Shown: piece after piece, positions 1 to 7,865 of the stretch
How the letters are laid out: each line of letters starts with the position of its first letter
Numbering within the stretch: position 1 is the first letter of the stretch
Program-made: the position numbers and the translations under genes
Notes under the pieces: generated by a model
Database searches by the model: none
The model's input: the letters and a program-made list of their open reading frames with translations, nothing else
What the model was told of the DNA's origin: nothing
Source of the DNA: JADFOB01 sp964651325
GTDB lineage: Bacteria > Planctomycetota > Phycisphaerae > UBA1845
Direction of reading: 5' to 3'
NCBI GenBank assembly: GCA_964651325.1
Contig: CAZYXP010000006.1
Coordinates: 1-34,318 of the forward strand
Length of the DNA: 34,318 nucleotides

Positions 1-1014
1 CGGGTGCGCGAGGGCGAGCTGTTCGCGTTTGTCGTGATCGGGCCTGATGTCGTGGATCCGCCGACCAATTCCACGGACCCATCCACCGGAGCCGGGGCCA
101 TTGATCTCGACCGATTCACGGTTCGGTATCATTCCAACAGCCCCACCAACGACGATTTTCCAAAGTGGCTGCGTGGCCCCGTCAACAATCGGATCCGCCA
201 ATTGCGCCTTGCCGCCGCTGGTTTGGATTCTGCCGTGGTCCACAAGGCCATGGCGCAGACGCGCATCGCCAACCTGGGTTTGGTTTCGCTGGATGAAGCA
301 GGCAACGTCACCGAGGCGAAGGAAACCAACAAGATCGCCAACATGTTCGTCCCGATGGGCTTGATGATGCTCATGTTCATGGTGGTGATGGTCGGGGCGC
401 CGCCCCTGATGCAGAGTGTGCTGGAAGAGAAGATGCAGCGCATTGCCGAGGTTTTGCTGGCCTCGATCGCACCTTTCCCGCTGATGATGGGCAAGCTGCT
501 CGGCATGGTGGGCGTCTCACTCACGATTGCGACCGTGTATCTGGTGGGGGCGTATATCGGCATTCATCGCGCCGGATACGGGCATTTTTTTCCAGTACAC
601 GTGGTGTGGTGGTTTATTCTTTACGTCTCGCTGGCGGTCTTGATGTTCGGCTCGCTGTTCATCGCCGTGGGGGCGGCCGTGAGCGATCTGAAGGAATCCC
701 AAAGCATGATCATGCCGGTCATGCTGGTGGTGGTGTCGCCGATGTTCGTGTGGATGAACGTCGTGAAGGAACCGTCTTCGACGTTTTCCACGGTGGTGTC
801 CCTGATCCCGCCGATGACCCCGACGCTGATGGTGCTGCGGCAGACGGTGCCCCCCGGTGTTCCGCTGTGGCAACCCGTCTTGGGCGCGGTTCTTGTGCTG
901 CTGACCACGATCGTGAGTGTGTTCGTGTCGGGCCGGATTTTCCGCGTGGGCATCCTCATGCAAGGAAAAGGGGCCAAAGTGTCCGAGATGCTCCGCTGGG
1001 TTCTTCGCGGGTAG
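1..1014 (+). CDS. ABC-2 type exporter permease (NatB-like), 5' end cut by the window
   Basis: The reading frame is open from the first base, so the start lies upstream and the N-terminal membrane helix and most of the extracytoplasmic loop are missing. About 115 residues of soluble loop are visible, followed by roughly six hydrophobic segments: MLMFMVVMVGAPP, a LLGMVGVSLTIATVYLVG stretch, WWFILYVSLAVLMFGSLF, a MIMPVMLVVVSPMFVW stretch, a proline-rich LIPPMTPTLM turn, and a final helix before the C-terminus. The segment EEKMQRIAEVLLASIAPFPLMMGKLLG, and the later pairing of AVSDLKESQSM with a membrane helix, are typical of the ABC-2 membrane family related to NatB Na+ efflux permeases. Such proteins pair with an ATPase, which would lie upstream of the window. 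The substrate cannot be read from the sequence. The 384 bases after the stop contain no convincing gene. Confidence 0.85.
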   Translation, partial: RVREGELFAFVVIGPDVVDPPTNSTDPSTGAGAIDLDRFTVRYHSNSPTNDDFPKWLRGPVNNRIRQLRLAAAGLDSAVVHKAMAQTRIANLGLVSLDEAGNVTEAKETNKIANMFVPMGLMMLMFMVVMVGAPPLMQSVLEEKMQRIAEVLLASIAPFPLMMGKLLGMVGVSLTIATVYLVGAYIGIHRAGYGHFFPVHVVWWFILYVSLAVLMFGSLFIAVGAAVSDLKESQSMIMPVMLVVVSPMFVWMNVVKEPSSTFSTVVSLIPPMTPTLMVLRQTVPPGVPLWQPVLGAVLVLLTTIVSVFVSGRIFRVGILMQGKGAKVSEMLRWVLRG

Positions 1015-1042
1015 TTAGCCTTGCATCGCCACACATCTCCCT

Positions 1043-1061
1043 CGCGCCGCGAAACGGCGCG
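1043..1061 (+). terminator. GC hairpin after the ABC permease, possible weak terminator
   Basis: CGCGCCG (1043-1049) and CGGCGCG (1055-1061) form a 7-bp perfect stem with a CGAAA loop, 29 bases after the permease stop. No T-tract follows, so it is not a textbook intrinsic terminator. It could instead protect the transcript end from exonucleases. Confidence 0.3.
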
Positions 1062-1282
1062 GAGAATACTCAATTCAGTTTGTAAGCCCTCTCTCGATGT
1101 GGCGTAGCAAACCCTGGAACCGAAACAGGCGCCGATTTTGCGCCAGCATAAGGCCGCATACGGCTGGCCGAATGTTCGCACGCCTGACGATTACTACCAT
1201 ATCTTGCGGTCTTTCTGGGCCCCGTGCTATTTGTTGTAGGCTGAGCCCACTGAAGAAAACCTGGGAAAATCCAAGCGAATCC

Positions 1283-1311
1283 TTGACGTTCGTGAATTGT
1301 TAGGGTATTAT
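1283..1311 (+). promoter_or_regulatory. sigma70-like promoter upstream of the lexA region
   Basis: TTGACG at 1283-1288 and TATTAT at 1306-1311 are separated by exactly 17 bases. Each matches five of six consensus positions, and it is one of the two best-spaced -35/-10 pairs noticed in the window. Transcription would begin near 1318 and run through a GC-rich hairpin, then an AGGAAAGGG Shine-Dalgarno-like sequence, then an ATG at 1399, and on to lexA. The imperfect palindrome TTCGTGAA sits in the spacer and could be an operator half, but no LexA box of a known type is recognisable. Confidence 0.55.
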
Positions 1312-1347
1312 TGAACCGAACAGAAGCAAAACACCCGGCTAGCAACG

Positions 1348-1371
1348 CGGCCCGCCTCCGGCGGGGGGCCG
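1348..1371 (+). other. strong GC stem-loop in the leader before position 1399
   Basis: CGGCCC (1348-1353) pairs with GGGCCG (1366-1371), and GCC (1354-1356) pairs with GGC (1360-1362). A GGG bulge lies between the two stems and the loop is three bases. It lies in the predicted leader RNA, about 30 bases after the predicted transcription start and 28 bases before the ATG at 1399. It could attenuate, protect or simply structure the leader. No T-tract follows. Confidence 0.4.
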
Positions 1372-1398
1372 TGCATTGACATGTAGGAAAGGGCTGGA

Positions 1399-2130
1399 AT
1401 GACGACAGGGAATCGCTCGAATCCGAACGTCGTAGGCATCAAGCGGCCTGGCGGAATATCGACCGGCGCGATTCGGCCAGACGTTGACGACGCGGCCCCG
1501 CTTTGCGTGTTTGGTCCTGGCGGCGATTTTCGCCGTGCGCTCGTTGCTCAGAATTCCGTCGGTGGTCAGGAATCCGTCGATTCTGCTAGTGGGAAGCGAT
1601 TCTTGTCGAAACGGTGGGGGTTGGGTCTTGCCCGTGTGGGTGGGGAAGAGCGTACCGCGTCGGCGTGGTGTCGGCGGCTGCTGCGTGGATTCGATAAAGC
1701 GGCCCAAGCGGCCGCCAATCAGGCCGTAGATGAGGCGTCCCGCGTCGCGCGGGCACTGAGATTGTTGAAAGCGGGTAGACTTCCGCTCGTATTGAATGGT
1801 CCTCTCGTGCCCGATGGGCATCTAGTGTCAACCGGTTCTCGGGGAATCAGCCCGTTGTTGGAGCGTATTGATGGCAAAAAGGAAGGCAGCAAAGGCGGGC
1901 GATTCGCTTTGCCTCAAGCCGCGGCAACTAGAAATCCTGACCATGATCCGGGACACGCGGGCGAGCTACGGCTATTCCCCGACGTTGCAGGAGATGGCCG
2001 ACGAACTCGGGATAAGCAAAATAACCGTGTTCGAGCACGTAGGAAACCTACTCGACGAAAAGCTGCTCACGCGGCAATCGAACAAGGCTCGCTCTTTGAA
2101 ACTGGCCCCGTCGGTCCGGCTGCCGGATGA
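1399..2130 (+). CDS. uncertain open reading frame overlapping lexA out of frame
   Basis: An ATG at 1399 is preceded by AGGAAAGGG with normal spacing and lies about 80 bases behind a good promoter, so the start looks real. The frame stays open for 243 codons, but the last 260 bases overlap lexA in another frame, where the translation is clearly a lexA shadow. The product resembles no family I recognise. It has an arginine- and alanine-rich middle part and no signal peptide or membrane helix. A competing frame (roughly 1484-1729) contains a short hydrophobic stretch (FACLVLAAIFAV), so a frameshift is conceivable. It may be a short leader peptide, a decayed gene, or chance openness of GC-rich DNA. 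Treat it as unproven. Confidence 0.25.
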   Translation: MTTGNRSNPNVVGIKRPGGISTGAIRPDVDDAAPLCVFGPGGDFRRALVAQNSVGGQESVDSASGKRFLSKRWGLGLARVGGEERTASAWCRRLLRGFDKAAQAAANQAVDEASRVARALRLLKAGRLPLVLNGPLVPDGHLVSTGSRGISPLLERIDGKKEGSKGGRFALPQAAATRNPDHDPGHAGELRLFPDVAGDGRRTRDKQNNRVRARRKPTRRKAAHAAIEQGSLFETGPVGPAAG

Positions 2131-2506
2131 TCGACCGACGCGCTTGCCCTTGGTGGGGCGTATTGCTGCCGGTTACCCGATCGAAGCGATTGAGGCTCAG
2201 GACACGGTTGATCTCGAAGAAATCTTCACGAGCAGGTATCCGGTGCGCGCGCTGACGGTCGATGGGGATAGCATGATCGATGAACACATTTCCGACGGGG
2301 ATTTGGTCATCTATGAAGAACGTTCCAACGCTAGAAACGGGGACACCGTCGTTGCGCTGATCGGCGGTGAGGATGCGACGTTGAAGAAGTTCTACAAAGA
2401 GAAGGGCCGTGTTCGTCTACAGCCGGCGAATCGCAGATTCAAGCCGATCTACTCGCGCGACGTGCGGATTCAGGGTGTGGTGATTGGCGTGATCCGCCGC
2501 ATGTAG
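1871..2506 (+). CDS. lexA: LexA repressor, SOS regulator with autocleavage domain
   Basis: The 211-residue product has the full LexA layout. An N-terminal winged helix-turn-helix covers about residues 15-80, with SPTLQEMADELGIS followed by the recognition helix. A C-terminal S24 peptidase-like domain follows. The self-cleavage bond is Ala100-Gly101 (in RIAAGYP). The catalytic Ser134 is in GDSMID and the Lys172 is in ATLKKF, so RecA-stimulated autoproteolysis should work. LexA represses DNA-repair genes and often its own promoter. I chose the ATG at 1871, preceded by GGAG with a 7-base spacer, over the TTG one codon earlier. It is probably transcribed from the promoter at 1283-1311. Its operator sequence is not evident here. 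Confidence 0.96.
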   Translation: MAKRKAAKAGDSLCLKPRQLEILTMIRDTRASYGYSPTLQEMADELGISKITVFEHVGNLLDEKLLTRQSNKARSLKLAPSVRLPDDRPTRLPLVGRIAAGYPIEAIEAQDTVDLEEIFTSRYPVRALTVDGDSMIDEHISDGDLVIYEERSNARNGDTVVALIGGEDATLKKFYKEKGRVRLQPANRRFKPIYSRDVRIQGVVIGVIRRM

Positions 2507-2651
2507 TGCCCCGATTGCTATTTGGCGTTTGTGAGCAAGCGGGCTTTGGATCGGCATCGATGGCCCGCGCCTGGATTGGGGCATGTCTTGCGTTGGGCGA
2601 GCTGAACAACTAGGCTTGGCCTTCCGAGTTTCGATGGGAGGCATGGTGTAG

Positions 2652-4034
2652 TTGCATCGCACATCCGGACGCTCGCTACCATTTCTTTCGCGCCGCAATT
2701 ACCACTACGAATTACGCCAAATTATCGCGTGGAGCATCCTGGCCGGGCTGGTCGAGGGGAACTTCGGCAGCGTGGTGGTCGCCAAGAGCTTCCACGGGGG
2801 CGAATGGCTGATTGCGATCGCCACGGCCACCCCCGTCGCGGCTTTCCTCAGTAGCCTGGTTTGGGGTTTGCTTTGCGTCGGGCGGCCCAAGCTTCGATTG
2901 CTCACGTTCTTCTCGGCAGGGACGGCTCTTTGCGCGGGTGCGGTGGCGGCGATTCCCGAGAGCGAATTCGGGGCGATTTGGTTCATCGCGCAGATGGCGG
3001 CCGCACAAGTGTTGATGGCCGGTGTGCTGACGGTGCGGTCGGCGCTGTGGAAGTCGAATTATCCGGCCAGCGTGCGGGGGCAGGTTACCGCGCGGTTGCA
3101 GCGGGCTCGATTCGTTGTCAGCGTTTTGACGTCACTGGGGGCCGCGGCGGTATGCGATCGGGACCCCGCCGCGTATCAAATCATTTATCCCATGGCGGCC
3201 GGCTTGGGCCTTTTTGCGGTGTGGATGATCCGGCGTTTGCACGTGCGCGGTGAACGGAGCGAGCTTCGAGGTGCCGGCCGACGGCCCGCCGGCAACGCGG
3301 ATTTACGGCGGGACTTGGTCGAGCCGTTTAGCCTGACGGCGCTGCTGTCGCCGGGCCATGTCTTGGGCGCGATGGTTCGGGTGCTGCGCGAGGATCGGCG
3401 TTTTCGCTTGTATTGTTTGGCGCAGTTTCTGATGGGCATCGCGAATCTGATGACGATTTCCATCGTGGCGTCCCTGATTACGCGGGAATTGGATTTCGGA
3501 GCGGCTTGGGGGTTTTGGGTGAGCACGACGCTGCTCGTGGCGATACCGCAATTGGGGCTGCTCGGCAGCATTGGGCGATGGGGCCGGCTATTCGATCGGG
3601 TTGGCGTGCTGGCGTTTCGTGTGATCAACGTGAGCGTTTGGACGGGTTCGCTGGTGTTGGCCATGCTGGCGACGCTGATGATTGTGAAGGCGGAGGCGGT
3701 GGGGGTGTGGTATGTTCCTTGCGCGGTCGGTCTATTTGCGGGCCGGGGCTTGCTGGCGGGGATCGGACGCGGCGGTGGCGCGCTCGCGTGGCACCTGGGA
3801 CATTTGCATTTCGCACGCCCGGCGCAGGCGGAAATATACATGGGCGTGCACGTGTCGCTTACCGGATTTCGAGGCATTGTCGCACCCCTTGGTGGCATGT
3901 GGCTATGGCGGATGATGGGTTGGCCGGTCTGGTTGATTGCGATTGCGCTGTCCGTGGCGAGCCTGGCGCTCTATGCGGCGATGGCGAAACAGGAACGCCT
4001 CGCTCAATTGGCTGAAAACGTGCCCGGTGGATGA
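2652..4034 (+). CDS. multi-pass membrane protein, MFS transporter-like
   Basis: The 460-residue product is strongly hydrophobic, with about 10-12 predicted helices in two halves. A basic, soluble stretch separates the halves (about residues 195-245, RRLHVRGERSELRG onwards), as in major facilitator proteins with a central cytoplasmic loop. There is no strong substrate motif. A degenerate loop 'GRPKLRLL' after the second helix pair resembles the MFS loop 2-3 motif only loosely. The start is TTG at 2652, preceded by GGGAGG about ten bases upstream; the nearby ATG at 2644 runs into a stop at once. The 3' end overlaps the convergent amidohydrolase gene by 31 bases. Function and substrate are unknown. 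Confidence 0.75.
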   Translation: MHRTSGRSLPFLSRRNYHYELRQIIAWSILAGLVEGNFGSVVVAKSFHGGEWLIAIATATPVAAFLSSLVWGLLCVGRPKLRLLTFFSAGTALCAGAVAAIPESEFGAIWFIAQMAAAQVLMAGVLTVRSALWKSNYPASVRGQVTARLQRARFVVSVLTSLGAAAVCDRDPAAYQIIYPMAAGLGLFAVWMIRRLHVRGERSELRGAGRRPAGNADLRRDLVEPFSLTALLSPGHVLGAMVRVLREDRRFRLYCLAQFLMGIANLMTISIVASLITRELDFGAAWGFWVSTTLLVAIPQLGLLGSIGRWGRLFDRVGVLAFRVINVSVWTGSLVLAMLATLMIVKAEAVGVWYVPCAVGLFAGRGLLAGIGRGGGALAWHLGHLHFARPAQAEIYMGVHVSLTGFRGIVAPLGGMWLWRMMGWPVWLIAIALSVASLALYAAMAKQERLAQLAENVPGG

Positions 4035-5236
4035 AGCTCGCCCGAGATGCACACGGCCATGGGGCTGGTGGTGGTTTCAAGTATCTCGCCCCAATGCGTC
4101 TCGGCGTTGCCGGTTGCCAAGCCCATGACGGCGAAATCGGCCGCCTTGCCCGGTGTGAGGCTTCCGACAGCGTGGTCTAAGCCGAGGGCGCGGGCGCCGT
4201 TGATGGTGCCCAACGCCAGCAAGGCATCGGCGGAAAGATCGGGATGGCGGGTCCGGAGGAATCTCAGCTCGTCGAGCACGGAGAGCGAAGGGTTCGACGC
4301 GAGGCTGTCCGTGGCCACGCAGACGTTGATCCCGGCTCGTTGCATGTCGAGGAAGCGATGGGGGGCATGTTCAAAAGCCGCATGGGTCCGCGGGCAATAG
4401 GCGACCGATGCGCGACTGTAGGCCAGCGTCGCGATGTCTCCTTCGGATACATAGTTGGCGTGGGCCACCACGGTGCGCGGCGTGAGCAGGCCCGTGGCGG
4501 CGGCCAGTTCAATGGGTGACATGCCTGCCACTTCTATGGCATCGTCCCAGACGCCGAGGCCCTTCAGGTAGGCGACGAATGGTCCGGCTCGATCTTGCGT
4601 GAAGCAGGCTTCCTCCAGGGTTTCAGCCAGATGAATGGCCAGGGGCAGCTTCTTGGCGGCGGCTTTGGCGGCGCATGCCCTCATGGCGTCGGGTTCGACG
4701 GTGTAGGGGGCATGGGGCGAGATGCCGATGAACAGGCGATCGGTGGCCGAATGGGGGTTGATGGCGCGAGCACATCGTTCTCCAAGCGCAGTTCTTTGGT
4801 TTCCGATCGTGATCACTTCGCCGAAGGATACGGCGCGGATGGGCGAGGCCGCAAGCAGCGAACGCGTCCGATCGGGCTCACGCGTGATATCGCCGAGCGT
4901 CGTAACGCCGGCGGCGATGCTGTCGCCTATGCCGCGCGCCATGGCGGCGGGTATTTCTTCGAACCATGCTTTGTTGGCGCGGATCAATGCGACGAGTTGC
5001 TCAAGCCAGTCCACGAAGCCGGCGCGTGGGGCGATTTTCCCGCGGAGCCCGGAGAGTTCGAGGTGGGTGTGTGCGTTGACAAATCCGGGCACGAGGACGG
5101 CGTCGCCGAAGTCGATGTCGGCGCGGCGCGGCGGGGTGCGGCCGATCTTCTCGATCAAGCCGCCGACCGTGCTGACAAAGCCGTTGTCGATGACGCCGCC
5201 GGGGCCGCCCACGATAAATCGGGCGCGAAGGATCAC
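4004..5236 (-). CDS. amidohydrolase of the TRZ/ATZ deaminase type, possible aminofutalosine deaminase
   Basis: The 410-residue metal-dependent hydrolase has HTH at residues 56-58 (VNAHTHLELSG), HLAET with His202 and Glu205, His259 in VVAHANYVS, a YCPRTHAAFEH segment, and Asp310 in VATDSLASNP. These are the ligands and general-acid positions of the chlorohydrolase/cytosine-deaminase-like group. Members deaminate purine-like compounds. The HTHLE(L/F)S form and the CPRTHAAF segment resemble planctomycete proteins annotated as aminodeoxyfutalosine deaminases of the futalosine menaquinone pathway, but S-adenosylhomocysteine deaminase or guanine deaminase cannot be excluded. The start is GTG at 5236, overlapping the upstream GNAT stop in a GTGA. 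The same frame runs open further upstream, but that part is antisense-free shadow of the GNAT gene. It is the last gene of the leftward operon. Confidence 0.88.
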   Translation of the reverse strand: MILRARFIVGGPGGVIDNGFVSTVGGLIEKIGRTPPRRADIDFGDAVLVPGFVNAHTHLELSGLRGKIAPRAGFVDWLEQLVALIRANKAWFEEIPAAMARGIGDSIAAGVTTLGDITREPDRTRSLLAASPIRAVSFGEVITIGNQRTALGERCARAINPHSATDRLFIGISPHAPYTVEPDAMRACAAKAAAKKLPLAIHLAETLEEACFTQDRAGPFVAYLKGLGVWDDAIEVAGMSPIELAAATGLLTPRTVVAHANYVSEGDIATLAYSRASVAYCPRTHAAFEHAPHRFLDMQRAGINVCVATDSLASNPSLSVLDELRFLRTRHPDLSADALLALGTINGARALGLDHAVGSLTPGKAADFAVMGLATGNAETHWGEILETTTSPMAVCISGELHPPGTFSAN

Positions 5237-6033
5237 GAGCCGGAGCCTTCGCCACCGTATCCCGCCGGAAGCTCCATTTCGATGAATTCGCCGTCGTCCA
5301 CGAAGCCAAACCGGCCAAGCAGTGCATGTTGGCTGGAGTTTTCGCTGTGGATGCGGATGCAGATGGTTTGCATCATAAGCCGGCGGGCAAGAGCCAGTAC
5401 GGTGGTCAGCAAAGCTTCTGCGATGGGGGAGTCGGCATACGCGGGGAGGACGTCGAGCTCCATCACACGGGCGACGTCGCCGACCTGATACAGGGCACAT
5501 CGACCGGCCGCCGCGCCGGCGATGACGGCCACGAACAGATCGAAGGCGGAGTCGTCGAGGCGATCGCTTAGGATGTTGGCGCGGTCCAGCAGATGCGTGG
5601 TGTTGGCCGGTGCGTCGGAAGGGAGGAACGTCTCGCGCAGCGCAGCGCGCATGGCACGCGCCGGCAGTACACGGATACTCGGATCGGACGCCACGTCCGG
5701 CCAGTGCGCCAGATTCATCGCCTTGAATCTTCGGGGCGCAAACCCCTGGGCAGCCAGATACGGCGCCCAGGGTTCGGGCGGCTGATCGTAGGCGGCGGCC
5801 CACCTGCGGCAGACCATCTTCTGGCGAGCGAAGCACTGCTTGGCTTGCTCGACGGCGTCAACGCAGGTGGCGTCGTCTGGGACGATCATCTCACGAAACT
5901 GATTGAGTTCAGCCGCCGCGGGGTAACGTTTGCTGTAATAGGCAATGCCGTGATCCAGCGTTTCCTTCTCGCAAAGCTGAATGCAATACGCCTGCGACGT
6001 GCGGTGTAAGTGGGCGATGGTTGATGTGGTCAT
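5233..6033 (-). CDS. GNAT-like acetyltransferase
   Basis: In this 266-residue product the C-terminal half (about residues 155-255) looks like a GCN5-related N-acetyltransferase fold. VGDVARVMELDVLPAY corresponds to strand 4. PIAEALLTTVLALARRL is the acetyl-CoA-binding loop and helix, although the usual R/Q-x-x-G-x-G/A is degenerate. RIHSENSSQHALLGRFGFVDDGEFIEMEL gives the late strand and the typical 'N..A...Y/F..FGF' ending. The N-terminal half has no recognised domain. The ATG at 6033 overlaps the gatA stop (ATGA), and its own stop overlaps the start of the amidohydrolase, so the three proteins are probably translationally coupled. The acceptor substrate is unknown. Confidence 0.72.
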   Translation of the reverse strand: MTTSTIAHLHRTSQAYCIQLCEKETLDHGIAYYSKRYPAAAELNQFREMIVPDDATCVDAVEQAKQCFARQKMVCRRWAAAYDQPPEPWAPYLAAQGFAPRRFKAMNLAHWPDVASDPSIRVLPARAMRAALRETFLPSDAPANTTHLLDRANILSDRLDDSAFDLFVAVIAGAAAGRCALYQVGDVARVMELDVLPAYADSPIAEALLTTVLALARRLMMQTICIRIHSENSSQHALLGRFGFVDDGEFIEMELPAGYGGEGSGS

Positions 6034-7502
6034 GCCGGTGGCTCTACCTTTGCAACGATTGGCGACGGTTGTTTGTGAAAACTCGTTTGCATTTGATAGG
6101 TGTGCGCGGCGCGAAGGATGGTTTCGTCGCCCTGCGCCGGTCCGACCAATTGCAGGCCGATGGGGAGTCCTGCATCATTGAAGCCGCACGGCAGACTGAT
6201 GGCGGGGAGGCCCGCGAGGTTGGCGGCGATCGTGTAAATGTCGCTTAGGTACATGACCAAAGGATCGTCGGTCTTCTCGCCAAGCGCAAATGCCGTTGTG
6301 GGACAGGTCGGCGATGCGATCAGGTCGATCTGATCAAATGCAGCGTCGAAATCTCGTTTGATGAGCGTCCGCACGCGCAGGGCCTTGTCGTAGTAGGCGT
6401 CGTAGTAGCCGGATGAAAGCACGTAGGTTCCGAGCATGATGCGGCGTTGGACTTCTTGGCCGAACCCTTCGCCTCGTGAATGAGTGTGGAGCTCCTCCAT
6501 GTTTGTACACGCTTCCGCGCGAAATCCGTAGTTGACGCCGTCAAACCGTGCGAGATTGCTCGACGCCTCCGCGGTGGCGATGATGTAGTAACAGGCCGTG
6601 GCGTGGGTCATGTGTGGAAGGCTTACGGGAACGATCTCGGCGCCGATTTGGTGCAACGCGTTTATCGCCCCGCGCACGGCCTGCTCGACCTGGGGGTCAA
6701 GCCCATCGCCGAACGCTTCTTCGCTGATTCCGATGCGCAGCTTGCCGACCGGGCGCCCCAGCGCGGCGAGATAATCGGGGGTCGGTTGATCCAGGCTCGT
6801 GGCGTCGCGCGGATCGTGTCCGACGATCGCTTGAAGAAGAAGAGCCACGTCCACGGCATCCTGAGCGATGGGGCCGATCTGGTCGAGGCTGCTTCCGAAG
6901 GCGACCAGGCCGTACCGCGAAACCAGCCCGTAGGTCGGCTTGAATCCGGTAACGCCGCAAAACGATGCCGGTTGGCGGATCGAGCCGCCGGTGTCACTGC
7001 CCAGTGCGCCGGAGACCATGCCCGCCGCCACCGCCGCCACTGAGCCGCCGGAAGAACCGCCGGCCACCTTGCCGACGTCCCAGGGATTGCGCGTTGGCCC
7101 GAAAGCGCTGTTTTCGGTGCTCGAGCCCATGGCGAACTCGTCGAGGTTGGTTTTCCCAACCATCACCGCGCCGGCCGATTCCAGCCGATCTATGACGTGG
7201 GCGTTGTAGCGGGACTCGAACGTTTCAAGCATTCTCGATGCGCATGTGGTCTGGCCGTGCAGGGTGCAGATGTTGTCTTTGACGGCGATGGGCACGCCCG
7301 CAAGGGGGCCGAGGGACGCTCCGCGCGATAACTGTTGATCGATCTCGATCGCACGCCCCCGGGCTTGTTCGCTATGAACCTGCAAGAATGCATGAATCTC
7401 GTGATCCACCGTGTCGATGCGTGAAAGAGTCTGGTCGAGGGTTTCGGCGCAAGAGCGCTGTCCGGTGCGGATGGATTCGGCGAGATCTTGGAGGGCACCC
7501 AT
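6030..7502 (-). CDS. gatA: aspartyl/glutamyl-tRNA amidotransferase subunit A
   Basis: The 490-residue amidase-signature enzyme has the catalytic triad Lys75 (PIAVKDN), Ser150 (GGSSGGS) and Ser174 (DTGGSIRQPA). The 75- and 24-residue spacing matches that of known GatA proteins. It releases ammonia from glutamine for GatB, which amidates misacylated Glu-tRNA(Gln) or Asp-tRNA(Asn) in the GatCAB complex. The length is normal for the family. The ATG at 7502 lies 12 bases after gatC, and the stop overlaps the GNAT start. gatB is not in this window, so the complex must be completed from elsewhere in the genome. Confidence 0.98.
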   Translation of the reverse strand: MGALQDLAESIRTGQRSCAETLDQTLSRIDTVDHEIHAFLQVHSEQARGRAIEIDQQLSRGASLGPLAGVPIAVKDNICTLHGQTTCASRMLETFESRYNAHVIDRLESAGAVMVGKTNLDEFAMGSSTENSAFGPTRNPWDVGKVAGGSSGGSVAAVAAGMVSGALGSDTGGSIRQPASFCGVTGFKPTYGLVSRYGLVAFGSSLDQIGPIAQDAVDVALLLQAIVGHDPRDATSLDQPTPDYLAALGRPVGKLRIGISEEAFGDGLDPQVEQAVRGAINALHQIGAEIVPVSLPHMTHATACYYIIATAEASSNLARFDGVNYGFRAEACTNMEELHTHSRGEGFGQEVQRRIMLGTYVLSSGYYDAYYDKALRVRTLIKRDFDAAFDQIDLIASPTCPTTAFALGEKTDDPLVMYLSDIYTIAANLAGLPAISLPCGFNDAGLPIGLQLVGPAQGDETILRAAHTYQMQTSFHKQPSPIVAKVEPPA

Positions 7503-7514
7503 GGTTGCGGTCTG

Positions 7515-7820
7515 CTAGGCGTTTTCCTGATCGAGCACCTTAGGGACCCTGAAGAACGATTCGTGCTTGTCTGGGGCGTTGTGCAGCGCCGCTTCGGTGG
7601 AAAGACCCTCACGCGGTTTGTCCTCACGCAGCCGGTCCTCAATGGCAGTCGGATGCGTCGTTGGCGGCACGCCTTCGGTATCGAGCTGGCCGAGTTGCTC
7701 GACGTAGGCGAGTATCTTGGAAAGTTGCGTCGCGTAGCGGGCGGCCCGCGCATCGTCGATGCCCAGCCGCGCGAGTTTTGCGCAGTGCCGTACTTCGTCC
7801 AAGTCGAGTTTGTGAGTCAT
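7515..7820 (-). CDS. gatC: aspartyl/glutamyl-tRNA amidotransferase subunit C
   Basis: This 101-residue protein starts with DLDEVRHCAKLARLGI and continues with LSKILAYVEQLGQLDTEGVPPTTHP, the standard GatC pattern. It ends with the family's 'P.RV.KVL'-type tail (FFRVPKVLDQ). GatC is the small belt subunit that stabilises the GatA-GatB interface. It lies 45 bases after the DUF423 gene and 12 bases before gatA, so it belongs to the leftward operon. Confidence 0.96.
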   Translation of the reverse strand: MTHKLDLDEVRHCAKLARLGIDDARAARYATQLSKILAYVEQLGQLDTEGVPPTTHPTAIEDRLREDKPREGLSTEAALHNAPDKHESFFRVPKVLDQENA

Positions 7821-7865
7821 ATCAAAGCCATCCGCACGTTATCGTCGGTGCAATCGTCGGGCGGG

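Noticed and set aside
4595..5488. 297-codon plus-strand frame across the amidohydrolase and GNAT genes
   Set aside because: It is antisense to two motif-bearing genes and is glycine- and alanine-rich shadow sequence.
5237..5836. Upstream in-frame extension of the amidohydrolase by 200 codons
   Set aside because: The region is already coding for the GNAT gene in another frame on the same strand, and the GTG at 5236 with the GTGA overlap fits the family start.
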